Under the pieces are notes generated by a model. It saw only the letters and a program-made list of their open reading frames with translations, was not told the origin of the DNA and did not search any database. Both the position numbers and the translations under genes were made by a program. A stretch of 64,000 nt of DNA, from positions 280,371 to 344,370 of the forward strand of contig NZ_ALJC01000075.1 in assembly GCF_000282975.1 (NCBI RefSeq). The letters run 5' to 3'. Origin of the DNA: Pseudomonas psychrophila HA-4 (GTDB lineage: Bacteria; Pseudomonadota; Gammaproteobacteria; Pseudomonadales; Pseudomonadaceae). Of the stretch, positions 8,957 to 17,950 are shown piece after piece (the first letter of the stretch is position 1; every line of letters starts with the position of its first letter).

Positions 8957-11900
8957 CAACCCACGCCAACAACATTGAGGTGATGACCCCATCCTTACCC
9001 AAGGGCGGTGGGGCCATTCAAAGCATCGGTACCGGCTGGGGCGCAGTCGGCATGACAGGACAGGCATCGTTCGATGTGCCATTGCCTCTTTCTCCTGGTC
9101 GCGCGTTTACCCCTGCGTTGAGCCTCAGTTATCGCAGCACGCTGGGCAATGGTCCATTCGGCATTGGCTGGGATTTATCGGCAGGCGCCATTGTTCGTAA
9201 CACCCTCAAGGGCGTGCCGACGTATACCGATAAGGACGAGTTTATTAGCCATACCGGGGCAGAGTTGATCCCCGAGCGCACAACCCAAGGGGCTCTCAAC
9301 ACCACCACAGTGAATCACTACAATGATTTTCAACTGCGTGTAACCCATACGGTTCTACGCTACTTGCCATGTGTCGAAAGCACGTTCGAGCGCATCGAAC
9401 ATTGGTCTTCAAGCGAAGACCCGGCGGGTTTCTGGCTGGTCCAGAGCCCGGATGGCAACACCCATCTGTTTGGCAAAACCACGGCAGCACGCTGCGCAGA
9501 TCCGGCCGCCCCTGACCATGTCGTGCAATGGCACCTTCAAGAAAGCCTGAGTGCCCACGGTGAGCAGATTTATTACCATTACAAGAGCGCCGAACAACAC
9601 AGTTCGCAGCCCGCAGTCCGTGACTTTCGTGCCCAACGTTATCTGGCACGGGTGTGCTATGCCAACCTCAAGGCTCAAACGCATTTCATGCTGTGGGCGA
9701 CTGATACCCCAGCAGACAACCAATGGCACTTTGAGTTAGTGCTCGACTATGGGGAGCGCCCAGCCGGACGTCGCGACACACCCAGTTATGCCGAGCAGAG
9801 GCCCTGGCAGCCACGTCAAGACCCGTTCTTCAGTTATGCCTACGGCTTTGAGCTGGGTCATCAGTACCTGTGCCGCCAAGTGCTGATGTTTCACTATTTC
9901 CCCGATGAAGCCGCCATGGGACCTGCTCCAGTGCTGGTCCGACGCCTGATGCTGCAATACCGCTGGACAGAGGGGGCTGGCAATTTATTACGCACCTTGG
10001 TTAGCCAGGCGTATGACGCAGATGCCCCCCCTGCTGAGTGGCCGCCCCTGACACTGTCCTACAGCCCCTTCACCTTAAAGGCCGAACCGAAGCAATTTCA
10101 GGCTTTTGAAGCGCTGAACGTTCCTGACCATGCTTCGGGCTATCAATTGGTCGATCTGTACAACGATGGACTGCCTGGCGTACTCAGTCGGGCGGATAAA
10201 AGCTGGTATTACCGCGAGCCGATAAGAGCCACACAGCCAGCCAAGGCGGATGCCATAAGCTACGGCGAGGCGCAACTCTTGGCCAACATTCCAGTCGCCG
10301 ATAAAAACCAGGCCGCAGTGCAAGCGCTGAGTGACTTGGATGGTGACGGCCAATTGGACTGGATCGTTGCACAACCAGGCATGAGTGGTTTTTTCACCCT
10401 TAAGGGCAATCGAAGCTGGTCGGGGTTTGTTCCATTTGCGGCATTCCCACAAGAGTTTTTTCACCCCTCCAGCCAATTGGTCGACTTAATGGGTAATGGG
10501 ATCTACGACCTTGCTCTGATCGGCAGCCACAGTGTGCGGATATACATTAATCAGGGCACGGCAGGCTTTGAAGCAGGCAAAGTAATCCCGCACATACCCG
10601 ATGAAGCTGCGCTCCCGCAACCAGGAAACAGCGCAACCGAATTGGTGGCCTTCACCGATCTATTGGGCAGCGGCCAACAACATTTGATCCGTATCCGCCA
10701 TGACCATATCCAATGTTGGCCAAATTTAGGGGGCGGGCATTTTGGTAAGGGATTTGAATTTGCTTCATTGCCGTTTTCCTACGCCAGCTTCGACCCTGAG
10801 CGTGTTCTCCTTGCCGACCTAGACGGCTCTGGTGCTAGCGATTTGTTGTACTTGGAACCCGACAAGGTGCTGATTTTCATGAGCCGTTTTGGTCATGGAT
10901 TGCAACCTCCCGTTCAATTGAAGTGGCCTGACGGGGTGTTTTATGACCGTTTCTGCCAGGTCACGACTGCCGACTTGCAAGGCCTTGGCTGTTCGAGCCT
11001 TGTGATGTCCACCTCTCAAGGGGCAACGCGGCATTGGCGCTACGACTTCGTCAGCCAAAAACCTTACTTGCTGACGACCACCGAGAACCACATGGGCGCC
11101 AGAGGTGAGTTGAATTACCGCAGCAGTGCTCAGGAATGGCTGGATGAAAAACGTGAACACCACCAAGCCAATAAGCAACAGATCAGCGGCTTGCCATTTC
11201 CATTGCACGTGGTCACCCAGCAACAGCAATTCGATTTGATCAGCGGTAACCAAATAGCTCAGCGTTTCCAGTATCGCGAAGGTTTTTACGACCCCGGCGA
11301 ACGGAAATTTCAGGGGTTTGGGCTATTGATCGAGACAGATGCCCAAACCGGACCGAACCAAGCGCTTGAAGCTGGCCATACCGGAGCACTGCTGCGCAAA
11401 GCTTGGTTTCACACCGGCAAGGACCTCGATATGTCTCGCTCGGACTACAACCAGTCCGATAAAAGTGCCCAAACACTTGGGCTAACACTGTTGGGCCGCC
11501 TGGAGCCTGGCAACCTCCAAGACAGGTTAATTTTGACTCCCAGCGCTGCGGACGTACACGCAATGAAAAAAGCCCTCAGTGGCTCACCACTGCGCGAAGA
11601 AATCTATGCCGCTGACGATCCTGCTGCCACTGCCGTGCCTTACACAGTCAGTCAACAGCGCTATCTGGTACGGCAGCTTGGGTCAACTGACTCAGTGTTG
11701 TTGTTGCCCCTTGAGTCCGTCAGCTATCGATATGAGCGTGAGCCTGATGACCCTGCCTGTAGCCATACCCTCAACCTTGCCAGGGATGCTTACGGCAGTC
11801 TTTTGCATGGGATGACGGTTAATTACGCACGCCGCAAGCGGGTAACTGATGCGGCACCGTTCAGTGATCCGCATCAGCAAAAATGGTGGCGAGATACCCA

Positions 11901-13302
11901 TGACCCAGCTCAACAAGCTGACTACTTGACGGAGATCCGGGCTCAGCCCATACATCTAGACGCCCCTCAGCGATGGCGTCTGGGATTGCCTTATCGCCAG
12001 CGCAGTAACGCGTTGGTACTCGAAAAAGGCTCGCTTAGCCATATTAGCTACGAGCATTTCATTGCCAACACGCCTGATAACCCAGTGGGTGCGAATGCCG
12101 AATGGGTATTAGCAGGGGCATCGGTGCAGTATTACTGCCTTGCGCACCGCACTGTATCGTTGCCTGCCGGCCAAGCCAGTTTTGAGGCCTTGCCCCATCA
12201 CCTTGAAAGCGCCGAACTGGACGAGCACGCGCTAGCAGTCTATGAAGATGTGCCCCACATGCCGGGATCCGGGCCCTATGACCTAGAGAAAGAACTGGTC
12301 CGTGCACACTATCACCCCATGACACTGTTCCTACCAGATCCTGGACCAAACGTGCCAGAGCAAAGCGCGAAGACCACTCTGTGGTCGCTCAAGCTAGGGT
12401 TTGCGGTGTACGACGATGCCGCCGGTTTTTACCGAGCCAACTATTTTCGCGCCACTCAATGCCACGGTGTCACGGTTGTCGGACATGACCCCTATAAATG
12501 CTTGTTGAACTGGGTCAAGACGGCTGATGGCTGTACAACCACAGCGGTGTACGATTATCGCTCCTTGATGCCAGTACACATCACCGATGCACAAGGCACC
12601 GTACAGCAAGCACGCTATAACGCTTTTGGCCAATTATTAGCGACCAGTTTTTACGGGCGCGAAGAAGGTAAAGCGGTTGGGTTTGAGACACTCGACAACT
12701 ATGTTCGCCCGGCCAATGACACTCCTGAGATGGCCATCGCCAACCCCACAGACGCTTTGATGAAAGCCGCCAGCGCCTGTTTTTACGCCCCCTTTAGCTG
12801 GATGCAAAAACGCGAGCCGGTGCATGTTGCCGTGTTGCAAGCAGATCGTTACAGCACAGATACGGGTGACGTTGAACCGATCATTAGAATCAGCGTGGCT
12901 TCCAGCGATGGCTCCGGTCGAGTACTGCAAAACAAGCAGAAAACAGTGCCCGGACCTGCTTATCAGGTCGATCCTGGTGGGGTATTGAAACTGGACGCCA
13001 CAGGAAGACCACTAACGCTTGAAAGCAGCCAACGCTGGCGAGTCAGCGCCAGAGTCGAATACAACAACAAGGGCCTGGCGATTCGCAATTATCGTCCCTA
13101 CTTTGCCGATCATTGGCACTCCATCAACGACGCGTCACTTCGCGAAGGTGGTTACAGTGACCAACTGTTTTACGACCCACTGGGGCGACTCATTAAAACC
13201 ATAAATGCCAGCGGCGATATGAGCCGCCAAACCTATTGCACGTGGTACACCATCAGCGAAGACGAAAACGATACTTACGAGCCTCCTTCCACCGCGTCTT
13301 GA
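8953..13302 (+). CDS. Tc toxin B component (TcB, SpvB/TcdB-type)
   Basis: A 1449-residue protein whose ATG overlaps the stop of the preceding gene. The N-terminus is a clear SpvB domain: LPKGGGAIQSIGTGWG near residues 14-29, then TGQASFDVPLPLSPGR and GNGPFGIGWDLS. Four FG-GAP/VCBS-type segments follow at about residues 461 (DLDGDGQLDWIV), 511 (DLMGNGIYDLAL), 569 (DLLGSGQQHLI) and 622 (DLDGSGASDLLYL), matching the beta-propeller that docks on TcA. The C-terminal half contains Rhs/YD-like beta repeats. In known Tc toxins TcB and the N-terminal part of TcC close into a hollow cocoon that encloses the toxic enzyme until it is released through the TcA channel. The length is that of standard TcB proteins. 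No truncation is seen. Confidence 0.92.
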   Translation: MTTHANNIEVMTPSLPKGGGAIQSIGTGWGAVGMTGQASFDVPLPLSPGRAFTPALSLSYRSTLGNGPFGIGWDLSAGAIVRNTLKGVPTYTDKDEFISHTGAELIPERTTQGALNTTTVNHYNDFQLRVTHTVLRYLPCVESTFERIEHWSSSEDPAGFWLVQSPDGNTHLFGKTTAARCADPAAPDHVVQWHLQESLSAHGEQIYYHYKSAEQHSSQPAVRDFRAQRYLARVCYANLKAQTHFMLWATDTPADNQWHFELVLDYGERPAGRRDTPSYAEQRPWQPRQDPFFSYAYGFELGHQYLCRQVLMFHYFPDEAAMGPAPVLVRRLMLQYRWTEGAGNLLRTLVSQAYDADAPPAEWPPLTLSYSPFTLKAEPKQFQAFEALNVPDHASGYQLVDLYNDGLPGVLSRADKSWYYREPIRATQPAKADAISYGEAQLLANIPVADKNQAAVQALSDLDGDGQLDWIVAQPGMSGFFTLKGNRSWSGFVPFAAFPQEFFHPSSQLVDLMGNGIYDLALIGSHSVRIYINQGTAGFEAGKVIPHIPDEAALPQPGNSATELVAFTDLLGSGQQHLIRIRHDHIQCWPNLGGGHFGKGFEFASLPFSYASFDPERVLLADLDGSGASDLLYLEPDKVLIFMSRFGHGLQPPVQLKWPDGVFYDRFCQVTTADLQGLGCSSLVMSTSQGATRHWRYDFVSQKPYLLTTTENHMGARGELNYRSSAQEWLDEKREHHQANKQQISGLPFPLHVVTQQQQFDLISGNQIAQRFQYREGFYDPGERKFQGFGLLIETDAQTGPNQALEAGHTGALLRKAWFHTGKDLDMSRSDYNQSDKSAQTLGLTLLGRLEPGNLQDRLILTPSAADVHAMKKALSGSPLREEIYAADDPAATAVPYTVSQQRYLVRQLGSTDSVLLLPLESVSYRYEREPDDPACSHTLNLARDAYGSLLHGMTVNYARRKRVTDAAPFSDPHQQKWWRDTHDPAQQADYLTEIRAQPIHLDAPQRWRLGLPYRQRSNALVLEKGSLSHISYEHFIANTPDNPVGANAEWVLAGASVQYYCLAHRTVSLPAGQASFEALPHHLESAELDEHALAVYEDVPHMPGSGPYDLEKELVRAHYHPMTLFLPDPGPNVPEQSAKTTLWSLKLGFAVYDDAAGFYRANYFRATQCHGVTVVGHDPYKCLLNWVKTADGCTTTAVYDYRSLMPVHITDAQGTVQQARYNAFGQLLATSFYGREEGKAVGFETLDNYVRPANDTPEMAIANPTDALMKAASACFYAPFSWMQKREPVHVAVLQADRYSTDTGDVEPIIRISVASSDGSGRVLQNKQKTVPGPAYQVDPGGVLKLDATGRPLTLESSQRWRVSARVEYNNKGLAIRNYRPYFADHWHSINDASLREGGYSDQLFYDPLGRLIKTINASGDMSRQTYCTWYTISEDENDTYEPPSTAS

Positions 13303-13323
13303 TGAGCATGCGCGTAACAAGAC

Positions 13324-13375
13324 CGTAGCCTTGGCTACGTACCTGTGGCCGCCTGGTTCACCAGCGACCACAGGT
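13324..13375. terminator. Paired hairpins between convergent TcB and TcC genes
   Basis: Two perfect inverted repeats lie in the 87-base gap. The first is CGTAGCC-TT-GGCTACG (13324-13339). The second has 8-bp arms, ACCTGTGG and CCACAGGT (13341-13348, 13368-13375), with an inner CTGGT/ACCAG stem. There is no long T run on either side. They may stop transcription in both directions or be a repeat element; a terminator role is inferred from position. Confidence 0.5.
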
Positions 13376-13389
13376 TTGATAAGTATCTT

Positions 13390-16320
13390 TCAGCGCCGAT
13401 GGGGATCACGGACACCCACTACTCGGTAACCACGCCCGCTCAGGTGCTCGAACATAAGCCGATGAGCACCTCGCCCGGTTGAGCCTGGATAACCGTGCAA
13501 GTCCGCAGACCAAAGTCGATCACGATGCTGATGCCATCGAACAGCCGCAAAACGGCCTTCCATGACATGGCCAATTGCAATGCCGATACTGAGACCTTCA
13601 CGCCCTTGCATCAAATGCTCAACCGCTGTTTCGTCAATGTTGAAGCGCGCCTGAGGACCCTCTACAGACAAGGTTGAATGCTCGCCACCCTGCTCTTGTG
13701 CCCCCACGCTGCCGGTTTTACGCCTTGTAAGTTGTGTCGTCGCCTGTGTTTCAAATTGACTGACTGAGCCCGAAGCTGATGTTCGCACCGGTATTGAAGG
13801 GGCTGAGGCACGCTTGCGCTCAGGAGTCCGAAGTTCGATGGTGCTGTACCCCAAGCGCCTTATTTCCTTGAGGGTAGGGGTCCCTTTTTCGATAAGACCT
13901 GCTAACCGCCGTTCAGCCTTCGCAGGCCCAACATACCCAAAAACGGCGCCAGCATCGGTGTTGTAAGTTCGGATTGAAAAGCCTTCAGTTGCGTGCTGAT
14001 GACGATGTGCATAAATAAAATTAACCAGCGCGTCTGTTTCAACTCTATTTAATCCTCGGCGCTCGGCTAAGCCTATCGCTTCGCGTGTGAGCCATTCGGC
14101 GGTTTGGCGCTCAAGTTCGGCGGCGGTAGGTGGCTGTGCACGGCGTCGGTAATTTCCATATCCTTCGCGCAACGCCATGAATGTCAGCCCAAAACCAATC
14201 AATGCACCAACCGCGGCCCCTTCCACTGAAGAATCGAGAAACCAACCTCCGGCGAATCCTAAAAAAGCAAGAATGCCGGTTACCGAAAGCCCCAACACGG
14301 CACGGTCTACCATGCTGACTTGTGTAAGCCCCGCGGGGTCGACCCGTGAGACAGGGTTGTTGCTGACCATCACGTATAGATTGGGGGTGTCCACATCGCC
14401 TGCCGGGTCGGCACTTATCCAGCGTAACAACCACGGTGCGTAATACCTGAAACCGTAATAGTAAAGCCCGGTTGCATCGCGCTCCTTGCCGCAATACCGC
14501 AGCGTCTTGAACATCGCTTCGACCTGGTTTTTTGCCGCCCACCACGCCGTCGCGCCAAACGGGTAATAGCCTTCCTGACTCAACAGCGCAGCCTGCTCAT
14601 CAAGCTCAAGACTGCTGCTGCCAGTGGCGTCACACAGGCTGAAGCGCAGTTGTTCGTCGTCAACCCCAGAGGGGCGCTCGCGCTCCCACTTCAACGCTCT
14701 GACTCGCATGTAACCGGCCTCGATTGACAATACGCTCAAGCATTCGCCGCTGGCATGATTACGGTGTAGTTCGAGCCCTGGCAGATACCGAACTTCAGCC
14801 TGCAATTGCTGTGCTTTTGCCTGGCTAACGCGCCGCTTCAAGACCCTTTGCCCGGCACCGTCATAACAGTACGTTTCTTCGTCGTGGTTGCCGTCTTCGC
14901 GCAACACTTGTGTGACCCGTACCAGTTGGTTACGCACGTTCCAACTCATGACCTGCCCACGGGCAAGGGCTCGCAGATTGCCGTTCTGATCAAAGCTACT
15001 ATCCAGATTTGCAAGCGTACCGAGTTCGTCGAGCACACTGCGATTACTGTTAGCCGCGATACTCATACTCTGGGTATAACCCGGCCCCGTAGAGGGTACA
15101 TGCCGCATCTGCATCAAATTGCCACCTTCGTCGTAATGATAATGACGGGTGTAATTGCGCATCAGGGTGCTGTTCGCTGCGCCAAACAATACCAGCGCGG
15201 GCAACGTAGGGCCGTTGACCTGCTGGGCGCGCTCCCGGCCCGTCGCCTTGATCAATTGGTAAAGCGTGTCGTAGTAGAAGGTCGCCGTGGCCTCGATTTT
15301 AGAGTTACTGGCCCACGTAGTCAGCTGCGCGGCATCCCGGATGCTGATCACATTACCTACGCGATCATAGGTATATGTGAGGTCTTGCAAGGGTGCCTTA
15401 CTCTGCCCATCAGCGTACGCCACCAGTCGTTGCAAACGCCCATCTATAGATGCGTAGGTCGCCACCGTGAGCACTTGATTGCCCGCCCGCTCGGACTCGA
15501 CCTGCCCTTGCGCGTTGTACCGTCGTTGATCGAGCAATACCTTTCGCGCGCCGCCATTGAATACCAGAACAGTCTGGGTCAGTTCGCCTTCAGGCCCGTA
15601 CCGGGATTGTCGGCGGTTGTCCTTGGCATCGGTTTGCTCTAGCAGACTGCCCAAGGCGTCGTAGTGCCAAGCACTGATGTTGCGTTCGGACTCCAGCTGC
15701 GCATCGCGCAGGCTTATGTCTTGAGACCAGTCGGTAGTCACTTCCTGGCGTAAAAAAACACGGGTGTGCTGGGTTATGGCACCCAACAATCCGTATTGCT
15801 CATGCATCACGGAGCCAGCGCAGTCATCGTGACGAATGAGGCGCCCGCATCGATTGCGATCTGCGTGCTCTGCGTTCATCCCGGCATAGCTCAGGCGCTC
15901 TATACAACGCTCATGTGCCTCATCGACGGCTTGTTCAAACACCGCGACTGGCCTGAGTGATGAGTCAAATTCATAGCGTTGTTGTGACCCACGGCTATCC
16001 CAGCCTTTCAACACCTGACCTGCAGTGCCGCTGAGAGCAATGCGCCACCCGGCGTCCACACTGTGAGTGCGCAGCACGCGTCCCGTAAGGCTATGGCGCT
16101 GACTTTGATTGGCCTGCACGCTGCTGTCCATGTCATGCAACGCCTGCAGCCGGGCGTCCCATTGGTGGTGCAACAAACCGGTAGTACCAAACACTTGGCG
16201 TTGTACCCGGGTACGGGGCTCATCGTGTTGACGGGCTCGGTGATAGCCCACCGTGCGCAAGGTTAGGCCCCGTGGGTCGATGGCCGTTAATGACGGGGTG
16301 TAACGATGTAAAGACGACAT
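13390..16320 (-). CDS. Tc toxin C component (TcC/Rhs core) with unrecognised C-terminal passenger
   Basis: A 976-residue protein starting with the MSSLHRYTPSLTAIDPRGL-type N-terminus of TccC proteins. Residues about 20-660 are YD/Rhs repeats (SRYGPEGELTQT, YHYDEGGNLMQMRH, YCYDGAGQRVLKR). The Rhs core closes at about 615-665 with GLYYYGFRYYAPWLLRW, then ISADPAG and NNPVSRVDPAGL. This is the aspartyl self-cleavage region in known TcC proteins, with the predicted cut after Leu665. The 311 residues after it (minus strand, 13390-14325) are the variable passenger. They start with a glycine-rich hydrophobic stretch (about 671-715), then a charged region with an Arg/His-rich end. I recognise no enzyme family. 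The gene faces the A/B genes, which is unusual compared with tandem loci. Known passengers modify actin or Rho GTPases, but this one is undetermined. Confidence 0.9.
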   Translation of the reverse strand: MSSLHRYTPSLTAIDPRGLTLRTVGYHRARQHDEPRTRVQRQVFGTTGLLHHQWDARLQALHDMDSSVQANQSQRHSLTGRVLRTHSVDAGWRIALSGTAGQVLKGWDSRGSQQRYEFDSSLRPVAVFEQAVDEAHERCIERLSYAGMNAEHADRNRCGRLIRHDDCAGSVMHEQYGLLGAITQHTRVFLRQEVTTDWSQDISLRDAQLESERNISAWHYDALGSLLEQTDAKDNRRQSRYGPEGELTQTVLVFNGGARKVLLDQRRYNAQGQVESERAGNQVLTVATYASIDGRLQRLVAYADGQSKAPLQDLTYTYDRVGNVISIRDAAQLTTWASNSKIEATATFYYDTLYQLIKATGRERAQQVNGPTLPALVLFGAANSTLMRNYTRHYHYDEGGNLMQMRHVPSTGPGYTQSMSIAANSNRSVLDELGTLANLDSSFDQNGNLRALARGQVMSWNVRNQLVRVTQVLREDGNHDEETYCYDGAGQRVLKRRVSQAKAQQLQAEVRYLPGLELHRNHASGECLSVLSIEAGYMRVRALKWERERPSGVDDEQLRFSLCDATGSSSLELDEQAALLSQEGYYPFGATAWWAAKNQVEAMFKTLRYCGKERDATGLYYYGFRYYAPWLLRWISADPAGDVDTPNLYVMVSNNPVSRVDPAGLTQVSMVDRAVLGLSVTGILAFLGFAGGWFLDSSVEGAAVGALIGFGLTFMALREGYGNYRRRAQPPTAAELERQTAEWLTREAIGLAERRGLNRVETDALVNFIYAHRHQHATEGFSIRTYNTDAGAVFGYVGPAKAERRLAGLIEKGTPTLKEIRRLGYSTIELRTPERKRASAPSIPVRTSASGSVSQFETQATTQLTRRKTGSVGAQEQGGEHSTLSVEGPQARFNIDETAVEHLMQGREGLSIGIAIGHVMEGRFAAVRWHQHRDRLWSADLHGYPGSTGRGAHRLMFEHLSGRGYRVVGVRDPHRR

Positions 16321-16690
16321 AAAAGGTGACCTGATTTACACAATGATTCAAAAAGCGTAGTGATCAGGTCTTGAAATATGCGGGCGTGCTCTCGGTTATA
16401 TGTATCTAAATAAGTGCGGTGCTTTTACGGTTGTCCAAGGAGGAAAACCCTACCCGCAATGCCCCGAGAACCTACATCGGTCAACAATCATTACCTTTCA
16501 AGCAACAGACTTAAACCCGTTGTGGGTACAGATTTAATTGATAGTGCCCTAACAAAAAGCGCAGGCTAGAGGGCTTGCTTAGGCTTTGTATCATTCTGAA
16601 TGATATTAACCTTCGTCAGGTTCGATTCGTGCCCCGCCACGCGCGCCAGCATTATCCGCTCCATCTCAATAGATTGGCGGACTCCCCCCC
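16321..16690. other. Divergent intergenic region upstream of tcC and mexE
   Basis: About 370 bases separate the starts of the TcC gene (minus) and mexE (plus). No open reading frame of note was found. It should hold promoters for both genes. The only clear structure is the palindrome at 16589-16605. I could not fit the published MexT box to this stretch. Confidence 0.6.
16589..16605. promoter_or_regulatory. 17-bp palindrome upstream of mexE, candidate operator
   Basis: TATCATTC-T-GAATGATA is a perfect inverted repeat with 8-bp arms and a one-base centre, ending 85 bases before the mexE ATG. Its size suits a dimeric repressor or LysR-type regulator. The regulator is unknown, and the link to mexEF control rests on position alone. 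Confidence 0.45.
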
Positions 16691-17935
16691 ATGGAACAGT
16701 CACTTAAACATCTGCGCTTCCCACTCGCGGCCTTGGCCATCGTAGTGATGAGCGCATGCGGCAAAACTCCACAAGCGACTGCTCCAGCGCCTGCTGCAAA
16801 AGTCAGTGTGGCTAAGGTCATTGAACAGCCCGTCAACGAGTGGGACGAGTTCACAGGCCGCCTCGAAGCGCCAGAAACCGTTGAGATTCGTCCACGTGTA
16901 TCAGGCCAGATTGACCAAGTCGCGTTTACAGACGGCGCGCTGGTAAAGAAAGGCGATCTGCTGTTCCAAATCGACCCGCGTCCGTTCCAGGCTGCAGTCC
17001 GCCAACTCGAAGCCGAACTTCAACAAGCCCGCGCCAATGCAACCCGCAGCGAAAACGAAGCCCAGCGTGGCGAGCGTCTGCGCCAAAGCAACGCGATCTC
17101 CGCCGAACTGGCTGATTCGCGTTCCACTGCATCCCAAGCTGCCCGTGCCGGTGTTGCTGCGGTTCAGGCCCAGCTTGACTTGGCCAAGCTCAACCTGAGC
17201 TTCACCCGCGTTACGTCCCCGATCAGTGGCCGCGTGAGCCGCGCTGAAATCACCGCGGGCAACATCGTGACGGCTGACGTGACGCCGCTGACCAGCGTCG
17301 TGTCGACTGACAAGGTGTACGCCTACTTCGATGCTGACGAGCGTGTCTTCCTCAAGTACAGCCAACTCGCCCGCGATGGCAAACGCGGTCAAACCACTCC
17401 GGTTTATCTCGGCTTGACCAACGAAGATGGCAACCCGCACTTGGGCCAGATGAACTTTGTCGACAACCAAGTCAACCCTAAAACCGGCACCATTCGTGGG
17501 CGTGCGGTGTTCGATAACACTGATGGCAGCTTCACTCCAGGTCTGTATGCACGTCTCAAACTGGTCGGCAGCGGCACCTACGCAGCGGTCTTGATCAATG
17601 ACGAAGCAGTCGGCACCGACCTGGGCAAAAAATTCGTGCTGGTGATGGATGGCAATAACAACACCACCTACCGCACCGTAGACCTGGGTCCGAAAATCGA
17701 AGGTCTACGCATTGTTCGCAGCGGCTTAAACAAAGACGACACGATTATCGTCAAGGGGCTGCAACGGGTTCGTCCCGGCTCACCGGTCACCCCTGAAGTG
17801 ATCCCGATGGCCACTGAAAAAACCCTCGCCGCACTGGCACAACAACGTCAAGCGCTGGAAGCCAGCAACCTGCCCCCTGCAACGCCCGCACACTCTGCGG
17901 CGAAGCTGGCCAGTGTTGCGACTCCTCGCGGTTAA
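16691..17935 (+). CDS. mexE: RND efflux periplasmic adaptor MexE
   Basis: A 414-residue lipoprotein: hydrophobic N-terminus ending in the lipobox MSAC, so the mature protein would start at Cys about residue 23 and be anchored to the inner membrane facing the periplasm. The adaptor signature follows (NEWDEFTGRLEAPETVE, IRPRVSGQIDQVAFTDGALV, KKGDLLFQIDPRPF), then an alpha-helical hairpin rich in Ala/Gln/Arg and the beta-barrel part. It closely resembles MexE of the MexEF-OprN pump, which exports chloramphenicol, fluoroquinolones, trimethoprim and quorum-signal precursors in P. aeruginosa. First gene of a three-gene operon, 15 bases ahead of mexF. The ribosome site before the ATG is weak (a C-run). 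No mexT gene is in the window. Confidence 0.93.
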   Translation: MEQSLKHLRFPLAALAIVVMSACGKTPQATAPAPAAKVSVAKVIEQPVNEWDEFTGRLEAPETVEIRPRVSGQIDQVAFTDGALVKKGDLLFQIDPRPFQAAVRQLEAELQQARANATRSENEAQRGERLRQSNAISAELADSRSTASQAARAGVAAVQAQLDLAKLNLSFTRVTSPISGRVSRAEITAGNIVTADVTPLTSVVSTDKVYAYFDADERVFLKYSQLARDGKRGQTTPVYLGLTNEDGNPHLGQMNFVDNQVNPKTGTIRGRAVFDNTDGSFTPGLYARLKLVGSGTYAAVLINDEAVGTDLGKKFVLVMDGNNNTTYRTVDLGPKIEGLRIVRSGLNKDDTIIVKGLQRVRPGSPVTPEVIPMATEKTLAALAQQRQALEASNLPPATPAHSAAKLASVATPRG

Positions 17936-17950
17936 GGGACGACAACTCCG

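Noticed and set aside
14806..15642. 278-codon plus-strand frame inside the TcC gene
   Set aside because: It is antisense to clear Rhs repeats, lacks a ribosome site, and is a shadow of the repeat-rich coding strand.
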